Shown in pieces: positions 26,901 through 34,260 of a stretch of 64,000 nt of DNA; the first letter of the stretch is position 1; every line of letters begins with the position of its first letter. A program made the position numbers and the translations under genes. Below the pieces are notes generated by a model, which searched no databases, was not told the DNA's origin, and was given only the letters and a program-made list of their open reading frames with translations. Origin of the DNA: Macrostomum hystrix (Eukaryota; Platyhelminthes; Macrostomidae); NCBI GenBank assembly GCA_950097015.1, contig CATNEN010000029.1:2362001-2426000 (forward strand), written 5' to 3'.

Positions 26901-29039
26901 ACCTGCGCAAGGCCGCTGTGCGACACAGCTTTCAGGTGAGAACAATACAGCTAGTCAGTACGGTATATGGCTTTATCAGACTACTTGCAGTAGCTTATTG
27001 TAGTAGGTTGAGTAGCCACCTCTCAGATCCTCTGTAGGGAGAGTAGCCACCTCTCAGATCCTCTGTAGGGAGAGTAGCCACCTCTCAGATCCTCTGTAGG
27101 GAGAGTAGCCACCTCTCAGATCCTCTGTAGGGTGAGTAGCCACCTCTCAGATCCTCTGTAGGGTGAGTATCCGCCTCTCAGATCCTCTGTAGGGTGAGTA
27201 GCCACCTCTCAGATCCTCTGTAGGGTGAGTAGCCAACTCTCAGATCCTCTGTAAGGTGAGTAGCCACCTCTCAGATCCTCTGTAGGGAGAGTAGCCACCC
27301 TCTCAGATCCTCTGTAGGGTGAGTATCCGCCTCTCAGATCCTCTGTAGGGTGAGTAGCCACCTCTCAGATCCTCTGTAGGGTGAGTATCCGCCTCTCAGA
27401 TCCTCTGTAGGGTGAGTAGCCACCCTCTCAGATCCTCTGTAGGGTGAGTAGCCACCCTCTCAGATCCTCTGTAGGGTGAGTAGCCACCCTCTCAGATCCT
27501 CTGTAAGGTGAGTAGCCACCCTCTCAGATCCTCTGTAGGGTGAGTAGCCACCTCTCAGATCCTGTGTAGGGTGAGTAGCCACCCTCTCAGATCCTCTGTA
27601 AGGAGAGTAGCCACCCTCTCAGATCCTCTGTAGGGTGAGTAGCCACCCTCTCAGATCCTCTGTAAGGTGAGTAGCCACCTCTCAGACCCTCTGTAAGGTG
27701 AGTAGCCACCCTCTCAGATCCTCTGTAGGGTGAGTAGCCACCCTCTCAGATCCTCTGTAAGGAGAGTAGCCACCCTCTCAGATCCTCTGTAGGGTGAGTA
27801 GCCACCCTCTCAGATCCTCTGTAGGGTGAGTAGCCACCCTCTCAGATCCTCTGTAAGGTGAGTAGCTACCTCTCAGATCCTCTGTAGGGTGAGTAGCCAC
27901 CCTCTCAGATCCTCTGTAGGGTGAGTAGCTACCTCTCAGATCCTCTGTAGGGTGAGTAGCCACCCTCTCAGATCCTCTGTAAGGAGAGTAGCCACCCTCT
28001 CAGATCCTCTGTAGGGTGAGTAGCCACCCTCTCAGATCCTCTGTAAGGTGAGTAGCCACCTCTCAGATCCTCTGTAAGGTGAGTAGCCACCCTCTCAGAT
28101 CCTCTGTAGGGAGAGTAGCCACCCTCTCAGATCCTCTGTAAGGTGAGTAGCCACCCTCTCAGATCCTCTGTAGGGAGAGTAGCCACCCTCTCAGATCCTC
28201 TGTAGGGTGAGTAGCCACCCTCTCAGATCCTCTGTAGGGTGAGTAGCCACCCTCTCAGATCCTCTGTAGGGAGAGTAGCCACCCTCTCAGATCCTCTGTA
28301 AGGTGAGTAGCCACCTCTCAGATCCTCTGTAAGGTGAGTAGCCACCCTCTCAGATCCTCTGTAGGGAGAGTAGCCACCCTCTCAGATCCTCTGTAGGGTG
28401 AGTAGCCACCCTCTCAGATCCTCTGTAGGGAGAGTAGCCACCCTCTCAGATCCTCTGTAGGGAGAGTAGCCAACTCTCAGATCCTCTGTAGGGTGAGTAG
28501 CCACCCTCTCAGATCCTCTGTAGGGTGAGTAGCCACCTCTCAGATCCTCTGTAGGGTGAGTAGCCACCTCTCAGATCCTCTGTAGGGAGAGTAGCCACCC
28601 TCTCAGATCCTCTGTAGGGTGAGTAGCCACCCTCTCAGATCCTCTGTAGGGTGAGTAGCCACCCTCTCAGATTCTCTGTAGGGAGAGTATCAAACTACAC
28701 TACTCTAAGTAGAAATACGCGCATTTTAAACACAATTTTGCAATGCAGGCACACGAGCCGGGCTCCGCGGTGACCACACTGTGCGTTGATCCAAGCGAGC
28801 GGCTTCTCCTAACCGGCTCCGCTGACGGCTCCGTCCGCGCCTGGCGCCTCGGCGCCCACGAACCCTTGGCCTGCTTCCGCGACGAGCACGTTGCGCCTCG
28901 TTCTCTGCTGCGCTCGGCCTCAGATCAGGGCGTACAACGCCTGGAGTTGTGCAGCCGCGACGGTCACTGCTACTTGTTCTCCTGCGGCTGCGATGGCACC
29001 GTCAAACTGCGACCAGTTGACTCGCTTATTGCCGCTTGA
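8976..29039 (+). CDS. DMXL: DmX-like protein / Rabconnectin-3 alpha (DMXL), complete 12-exon gene
   Basis: Exons: 8976-9879, 10585-11211, 11548-12155, 13106-13463, 13863-14490, 16181-17066, 17664-18200, 19099-19585, 21946-23757, 24444-26191, 26390-26935 and 28749-29039. All junctions are GT-AG, phases agree, and the sum is 9,432 nt (3,143 aa), close to the roughly 3,030 aa of vertebrate DMXL1/2. The start MRLHQILTG...AYASGCD is the family N-terminus. N-terminal WD repeats include DMLFAIHPYDGSFLVW, RNGSLNLW and AGHLSSASIYPACLSPYLLAT. The Rav1p_C-like core includes VQLDWVSTEDGSHIL, NPTLPQYHPKKLMELL and FYRSMAHWLLKDY. Exons 10 to 12 hold the C-terminal WD repeats, ending DGTVKLRPVDSLIAA. The family is the metazoan Rav1 homologue, which with WDR7/Rabconnectin-3 beta promotes V-ATPase assembly and acidification of endosomes and synaptic vesicles. 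Poly-Gln (exon 2), poly-Gly and poly-Ala insertions are lineage-specific. Exon 2 could instead start at 10588, and exon 5 at 13839. Confidence 0.93.
9945..10490 (+). repeat. 26-bp minisatellite filling DmX intron 1, about 21 copies
   Basis: The unit is CTAATATCCCATCCTGTTCC plus TATGTT. It occupies nearly all of intron 1 (9880-10584). The first units carry CAAATATCC or CCTTTCC variants, and one copy has a single-base deletion (ATATCCATCC near 10314). Confidence 0.93.
11255..11515 (+). repeat. 29-bp minisatellite in DmX intron 2, about 9 copies
   Basis: The unit is CCTCGAGTTTGAGCAG plus TTCCCTTCCTGAC, alternating with GGTCTCTTGCTGGC. It fills the centre of intron 2 (11212-11547). Confidence 0.9.
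12225..13045 (+). repeat. 24-bp minisatellite in DmX intron 3, about 33 copies
   Basis: The unit is AATGGGTCAACCAGTGAGCT plus TGTG. As 24 is a multiple of three and the unit lacks stops, it stays open on both strands (an eight-residue NGSTSELV repeat on plus), but it lies inside an intron bounded by phase-consistent exons. The last copies (12925 to 13040) form a longer compound unit with GAGTCTTGAGTTTGTGGGTC. Confidence 0.93.
13490..13835 (+). repeat. About 49-bp repeat in DmX intron 4, about 6-7 copies
   Basis: The unit contains ACAGGCGGCTCCCTTTGATC, TTCCATAGCTCTACCAG and TTCTTCAGTTAG. Each unit carries pyrimidine tracts followed by CAG or TAG, resembling a 3' splice site. The array abuts the true acceptor of exon 5. 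Confidence 0.9.
14508..16150 (+). repeat. 22/23-bp pyrimidine-rich minisatellite in DmX intron 5, about 72 copies
   Basis: The unit is CCCTCTCATCTACCAATGCTAT with an optional extra C; variants have CTGTCATC or CTGCCAATG. The mix of 22- and 23-bp units keeps all three plus frames open for long distances, and one frame runs into exon 6. It is intronic: exon 5 read through meets TGA at 14492-14494, and the exon 5/exon 6 phases agree only if 14491-16180 is removed. Confidence 0.95.
17325..17555 (+). repeat. 22-bp minisatellite in DmX intron 6, about 10 copies
   Basis: The unit is TAAATCCCATTGATATCCCT plus AC. Degenerate relatives (CCATTGATATTCCCAC) occur on both sides within the intron (17067-17663), so the array seems to have grown from older sequence. 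Confidence 0.9.
18210..18700 (+). repeat. 37-bp minisatellite in DmX intron 7, about 13 copies
   Basis: The unit is AAATCCTCTAAAAACACTCC plus CGATCCTCATTTCCTAG. Later copies show an alternating pattern (CAATCCACAGTTCC with CGATCCTCAGTTCC), which suggests two-unit duplication. Confidence 0.9.
18781..18972 (+). mobile_element. tRNA-derived SINE, shortened copy in DmX intron 7
   Basis: The tRNA-like head (AACCTAGTGGTTAGAGCG, then GAGTTCGATTCC) and the TGTCCTTTAAGTTAGACACTT body match the element at 1711. The middle of the body is deleted and it ends in ACATCTGACCCAATT. It lies in sense orientation between the minisatellite and exon 8. Confidence 0.8.
19790..21895 (+). repeat. 30-bp minisatellite in DmX intron 8, about 68 copies, with higher-order structure
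   Basis: The unit is AGTGATGTAGAGTTTGAGAA plus CAGAGTGGTT. The last six bases vary among four main forms (GTGGTT, GTGGGG, GCGGTT, GCGGGG). Their order repeats with a 21-unit (630-bp) period. The array is open in one plus frame for 568 codons, because 30 is a multiple of three, but it lies in intron 8 (19586-21945). Edge units are longer (TACAGTGTTTGAGAACAG). Confidence 0.95.
23800..24085 (+). mobile_element. Diverged copy of a second SINE-like family, DmX intron 9
   Basis: It shares with the element at 24102 the order GAGCTCGATT, then GGGCTACTTACGCCCATGAG, a GCACAGTAAGAGTGCACAC stretch, GCAGATGTACAC and GCTCAGGAGTCAGCGGAATG. It lacks a clear tRNA-like head and is more decayed. Confidence 0.6.
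24102..24365 (+). mobile_element. tRNA-like SINE of a second family, DmX intron 9
   Basis: The head TAGCTGAGTAGTCTAATGCG and GAGCTCGATTCC resemble tRNA A and B boxes. The body (GGGCGCAGTGAAAGTGTGCAC, AGATGTACAC, CAGGAGTTAGCGGAATCGGC) is shared with the copy just upstream. It ends near a short TATATATA run. The family differs from the SINE at 1711. Confidence 0.65.
27000..28690 (+). repeat. 31/32-bp minisatellite in DmX intron 11 with a 5' splice-site-like core, about 53 copies
   Basis: The unit is CTCTCAGATCCTCTGTAGGG plus TGAGTAGCCACC. Most units contain GG|GTGAGT or AG|GTGAGT in the sense of DmX transcription, matching the donor consensus; a minority have GAGAGT instead. The array fills nearly all of intron 11 (26936-28748). 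Confidence 0.95.
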
Positions 29040-30340
29040 GGATAGAAACTTTCTTAGCGAGAAAACAAGTTAACACTGACTGCTTCAGATACTACTTAGC
29101 ATTGTCTAGTAGAGTAGCTGGTGTTTTAGTTTATCCACAAGCTCCCGTGCATATGTTAAAAGGTCGCACAATAACATTAGTTTCTGATTCTTTTCAACTC
29201 AAATTAAATAATTTTAGGAATCATGTTATGCTAGATTTGCAATTTGCAAGCCTCACAAACCTTTACTTTCCTGTCCAATCTACTCTGCTAATTAGTCAAA
29301 GAGAGTAATTAGTCGATTCTCTTTTTGTTCTTTACGAAATCTTTCGACTGTCCAACCAGGCATAATATTAAACTGTGCATAGCCGTTTACCATGCTGTTG
29401 TTCTTTCTGTTGTTTAAAAATTGACTAATCCAAATGCCATATATATACGAGTATATACATGCTGCATGTCATACATTGATTTTTGTTGATGCACATAGAT
29501 CGTAGATTTCTGACTAAGAATTTACTGATTCCGACAACTTACTAATCTGTTCTATTCTGTTCCTCTCTCTCTATAGCCTATGTCCTAATTCTTTAGAAAT
29601 GTAGCTTTGTGTTTTTTATACAAGCTTTTCAGGTCAATTAATTCTTATTTTATTGTCTTAAAATCCACTATTGTTAAGCTTGTCTCATTAACTAGCAGTA
29701 GCAAGATATTGTTGAGATTATATGCAATGCAATCTAAAGATTAGATTAATTAGAAATCGATATTCCTGTCTCTTCATAAGGTAGTATGAGGGCCGTCTAA
29801 CTAGTAATTATTTTCATTTTCTAAACTGATCCTTTTATATTAGAAAACAATTTCGCAACAAATTTTGTTGCTTTTAGTTTATATTATTATCAATATTTTA
29901 CCCTGCTCATTTCAAGTCACTTTTATAATTATGTATTCTCCTACTAATAGTACTAGATATTTAGCGGTCGGGCAGTAGTATGCAGAGTGACAGTCGTTCT
30001 ATTTAAAAAATGGCGTCTGATCGGTTCATGCATAATTTACAGTGTACTCAAGTTTACTTATAAAATCTGACTTAGTGTTTAGTATGCTAATTAATATTGA
30101 GTACCATCGCTTCCAACAAGGACTACAATTATGTCTAATCTTTATGTTTTGCATCGTTTTTTCTTACATTATTAAATAATAGACCGTTAGTCCCCTCACA
30201 GTTTCGGCCCATACTATCTCATGCACCATCATCATTCCCTGTCTATTTTGCAACTGTGATTAATAAACTGTGGAGACTGTAGACAATAGAAATTACCATT
30301 TCGCTTTTTTTCTGTGTGCATTCTTTCTTAACTCTTCTTT
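29040..30340 (+). other. 3' UTR and 3' flank of the DmX gene
   Basis: AT-rich with no coding exon. AATAAA at about 30262, followed by a T/GT-rich stretch (TTTTTTTCTGTGTG), is the best polyadenylation candidate and would give a 3' UTR of roughly 1.2 kb. The open frame at 29036 has no family features. Confidence 0.45.
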
Positions 30341-32799
30341 TAACCACGAGAAGACTGATGGTAAGCAGTGCTTACCAAGGCCTAATTTTACTTCCTGCCG
30401 GCTTGAGTAGATAGAATTCTATGGTTAAATTGATATTATCGGTTCCTGCCTGCAGTGGTAAGCACAGCTTACCGTGAATATTCTAGATTTTTTTCTGACA
30501 AGCATAAATTTTAAATTGTACATTCTTAATTATGTGTTGTTTGTACATCTCCTTTATAGCTTTTAGTTCAAACATTCTATTTTATTCAAGAAGGCTCTGA
30601 TAAATTTGAATTCCAATATCTTAACTTTCTCGTAGTATTGTAAAAATAACTAAAGAACAAAGAAGAGCATCGAAACAGCCGATACATCTGTCCAATCTAA
30701 CTTACCAGCGCATACAGAGGGTACGACTGGTACACTATGCAGAAACTATAACTAGCAAAACTAGAATAAATAAATAATAGTCATTAACAAATTTAAGCTA
30801 AAGACAAGAGGCAAAAACTGAAAACTTAAGTCATTTTGAGTGTTAAGCTGGTCCATTCTGTCGATACTTCAACGCTGCGAATGCCAACGTTGGAAGCAAT
30901 CGAACAAACAAAGTCCCGGGCATCCTGGACATCGGCTATTTGATATTTGATGAAGGTATTCTGGCCACCACACTTGGAGTACAGAACCCAAGCGTTGCGC
31001 ACCATTTGAAGGCACATATGCAAGCCCAGCTTGTGGAACCATTTTGTTGTTTTTCTGCCGGCGTCATAAGGCTGCAGGGTGCCGTCTAGCTTGTCCACAC
31101 CACCCATGCAGCGATTGTAAGTTAAGACACTGCGGCTCTTCTGCACTGCCACATGTTGTCCAGCTCGATTGATCTTGACTTTCTCGGCCTTTGACGCAAC
31201 GTCCTTCGTGTCCAGCAAATACACGGTCTTGACTCCACTCTGCTTCCTCTCGACAGCCTTCACAATTAGAACTCGTCCCTTCCTCACGAAAGCTACATTA
31301 TTCGGAACCACCACAGCCTGCCGAAGCTGAGCCGGAACTCCTCGGTCTGGCCTCACGGTGCCCGTCAGGAACGTTGAATGGTCAATAAGGAACTGGGATA
31401 ACCTGTATGATGTAAACCAGGTGTCGGTAAATATTCTGTACCCTAGGTCCAGAATGTCATTGGCCAGCTCAGCTACGATTCGCTCGCTGAGAGAAAGATT
31501 TACACAGTCCTGTGTGGAGCCGAACTTCCGATTTTCTTCTGGAGTTGAGTGCACTATGAAATTGAAGAGATAAGCAGACTTGGACTCACACAGACAGTAC
31601 ATCTTCATTCCGGACTTGGCCCGCTTTGTTGGAATGTACTGTTTAAAACGAAGTCGCCCCTTAAACAGTATCAAGGACTCGTCAATGCTCACTTCACACT
31701 CAGGCCTGTAGTTGTTCTTGCAATAAGCTTGCAGCATATTCATAAATGGACGAATCTTGAGTAGTGGATCTGCGCTTGCTTCTTCCCTGCTGTCGTAGAA
31801 GCGCAGAAATGTCAGCAGCTGCTTGAATCTATCGCGAGCTAACGCCTCGGGCTTCTGAAAGTATGGCATGCAGTGAAAATCATCTGTGCTCCAGTAGTCA
31901 TGTAGCTCGGACTTTTTTTTCAGGCCCATGTACAGGTGCATGCCGACTAGCTTTTTCATCTCGCTTGCGGTGCAGTCCCGCCAGCTAGTCAAGATAGGTG
32001 GAAGGACGTCCGTCTCAGGATCCAGCTCCATCAGCATGGTGGCCACCTTGGCGTTCGTCCATTCAGCGAGACGTTGGAAAAGCTCATCAGAAAGGAACAT
32101 TTGTAAAAATAAAGACTTATCCAGCTCAACATTGTCAGGAATTAAAACGTTAGGATTTAGGCCAGCAGTTCCGGTAAATTCAAAACTTTCTGTCCCTTCA
32201 TCGGAGCCAGGCTCGACAAACCGCCAAACATTCTCAACTTCAGCCGCTTCGCCATCTGCGAACTCCTGTCCTTCCTCGCCTTCAGGCTCTTCCATGATTG
32301 GAGGATTGCCATTCAGTGCGTCTTCGATGCCAACCTCCTCACCAGGCTCCTCGTCTATTGTTAAGTAGGAGTCGAGGCTCACTTCACTGTCTGAGGTCAT
32401 GTATTCGATCCCAGAGAGAGAAGCCATGTACTGCAGGTTTTCAGTGAGTACGCTCGTACTGAGAAATTTAGTGAGAAAAGACTAACAAACAAGATGGTCA
32501 GAATATTATTGTAAGAAAGCTTGTCCTACTGTAAAGGGGACTTGCTGCGCACAGATTTCTATGGTAAGCAGCGCATACCAAGCAGGCAGCAAGTGAGACT
32601 GCTTTACTGGCTAAAGGCAGTAGTGCTGCTCATTTCCTTCCCGTCTAGTGCATCAGTTTAAGCCATGCTTGATAGTAAGCCTAGCCGGCAGGAATGGGAG
32701 TGACATGCTATGCCAGAAAATATCTATGGTAAGCACTGCTTACCAAGCAGTCGGAAACAGACAAATGATGGATTCTGGTTAGGCAGGAAGAGGTTTTAA
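30340..32799 (-). mobile_element. piggyBac-family DNA transposon
   Basis: The transposase gene (30826-32427, minus) is framed by structured ends. Going inwards, each end has a 17-bp near-palindrome of the GGTAAGCA-x-TGCTTACC type, a CCTGCCGGC motif, a CCTGC motif and a second 17-bp palindrome. Positions are 30360-30376 and 30457-30473 on the left, 32728-32744 and 32573-32589 on the right, in inverted order. A TTAA lies at 30340-30343 sixteen bases outside the left palindrome. The right boundary is less sure: the nearest TTAA is at 32796-32799 and terminal sequences are not well conserved. A minisatellite starts immediately after it. Confidence 0.75.
30826..32427 (-). CDS. piggyBac transposase, apparently intact
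   Basis: This is a single 533-aa open frame with an acidic N-terminal region (residues 1 to about 100), then the DDE_Tnp_1_7 core. Catalytic Asp motifs are visible in order: VSIDESLILFKGRL, RIFTDTWFTSYRL and NRCMGGVDKLD. The PTKRAKSGMKMY block after the first Asp and TKWFHKLG near the end are typical of the family. The enzyme excises and inserts elements at TTAA without leaving a footprint. The usual C-terminal cysteine-rich zinc-binding domain is missing: the frame ends about 50 residues after the last core motif, in STEWTSLTLKMT. Absence of frameshifts suggests a young copy or a protein under selection; the flanking palindromes favour a young transposon. Confidence 0.92.
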   Translation of the reverse strand: MASLSGIEYMTSDSEVSLDSYLTIDEEPGEEVGIEDALNGNPPIMEEPEGEEGQEFADGEAAEVENVWRFVEPGSDEGTESFEFTGTAGLNPNVLIPDNVELDKSLFLQMFLSDELFQRLAEWTNAKVATMLMELDPETDVLPPILTSWRDCTASEMKKLVGMHLYMGLKKKSELHDYWSTDDFHCMPYFQKPEALARDRFKQLLTFLRFYDSREEASADPLLKIRPFMNMLQAYCKNNYRPECEVSIDESLILFKGRLRFKQYIPTKRAKSGMKMYCLCESKSAYLFNFIVHSTPEENRKFGSTQDCVNLSLSERIVAELANDILDLGYRIFTDTWFTSYRLSQFLIDHSTFLTGTVRPDRGVPAQLRQAVVVPNNVAFVRKGRVLIVKAVERKQSGVKTVYLLDTKDVASKAEKVKINRAGQHVAVQKSRSVLTYNRCMGGVDKLDGTLQPYDAGRKTTKWFHKLGLHMCLQMVRNAWVLYSKCGGQNTFIKYQIADVQDARDFVCSIASNVGIRSVEVSTEWTSLTLKMT

Positions 32800-32814
32800 T
32801 GTGAAACTGGATTC

Positions 32815-33985
32815 TGCCTTAGGAAACGTACGAAGAATCGCAGCAGCCTTAGGAAACGTACGAAGAATCGCAGCAGCCTTAGGAAACGTACGACGAATTG
32901 CAGCTGAAATCACAGCAGCCTTAAGAAACGTACGACGAATTGCAGCTGAAATCACAGCAGCCTTAGGAAACGTACGACGAATTGCAGCTGAAATCACAGC
33001 AGCCTTAGGAAACGTACGAAGAATCGCAGCTGAAATCACAGCAGCCTTAGGAAACGTACGAAGAATCGTAGCTGAAATCACAGCAGCCTTAAGAAACGTA
33101 CGAAGAATCGTAGCTGAAATCACAGCAGCCTTAGGAAACGTACGAAGAATCGTAGCTGAAATCACAGCAGCCTTAGGAAACGTACGAAGAATCGTAGCTG
33201 AAATCACAGCAGCCTTAGGAAACGTACGAAGAATCGTAGCTGAAATCACAGCAGCCTTAAGAAACGTACGAAGAATCGTAGCTGAAATCACAGCAGCCTT
33301 AGGAAACGTACGAAGAATCGTAGCTGAAATCATAGCAGCCTTAGGAAACGTACGAAGAATCGTAGCTGAAATCACAGCAGCCTTAGGAAACGTACGAAGA
33401 ATCGTAGCTGAAATCATAGCAGCCTTGGAAACGTACGAAGAATCGTAGCTGAAATCACAGCAGCCTTAAGAAACGTACGAAGAATCGTAGCTGAAATCAC
33501 AGCAGCCTTAGGAAACGTACGAAGAATCGTAGCTGAAATCATAGCAGCCTTAGGAAACGTACGAAGAATCGTAGCTGAAATCACAGCAGCCTTAAGAAAC
33601 GTACGAAGAATCGCAGCTGAAATCACAGCAGCCTTAGGAAACGTACGAAGAATCGTAGCTGATATCACAGCAGCCTTAGGAAACGTACGAAGAATCGCAG
33701 CTGAAATCACAGCAGCCTTAGGAAACGTACGAAGAATCGTAGCTGATATCACAGCAGCCTTAGGAAACGTACGAAGAATCGTAGCTGAAATCACAGCAGC
33801 CTTAGGAAACGTACGAAGAATCGTAGCTGAAATCACAGCAGCCTTAGGAAACGTACGAAGAATCGTAGCTGAAATCACAGCACCCTTAGGAAACGTACGA
33901 AGAATCGCAGCTGAAATCACAGCGGCCTTAGGAAACGTACGAAGAATCGCAGCTGAAATCACAGCAGCCTTAGGAAACGTATAAA
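32815..33985. repeat. 42-bp minisatellite (first units 30 bp), about 29 copies
   Basis: The unit is CAGCAGCCTTAGGAAACGTA, CGAAGAATCGTAGCTGAAAT plus CA. The first three units lack the 12-bp GCTGAAATCACA part. The CGTACG palindrome is in every unit. As 42 is a multiple of three the array is open on both strands for over 200 codons. No start context, domain or flanking exon supports coding. Confidence 0.93.
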
Positions 33986-34260
33986 GGAAACGAAAAGAAG
34001 AATAGGATGAATAATATATTAAATAAAGAATCCTCTTGAAGTACGAGTGAGTCGGTTCAGTTGAATAATAAAACCAAGAAACAGTTATCCGTTTCATTTA
34101 TTTAAGTTTATGATTTTGCATAAAAGCATGGCAATTGGTAAGTTAGTAAAACATGTCCTAGTTTTCAGCTGGTTCAGTTGCTTTATAAAAAATGAGATCG
34201 TAAATTTAAGGCCTAGCAATTGTTCTTTTGTGTTCCGCGATGTTCAATTCCAACGATTAA

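Noticed and set aside
32779..34097. Repeat proteins of over 200 codons on both strands
   Set aside because: The 42-bp array is open on both strands by arithmetic, and no exon or promoter is linked to it.
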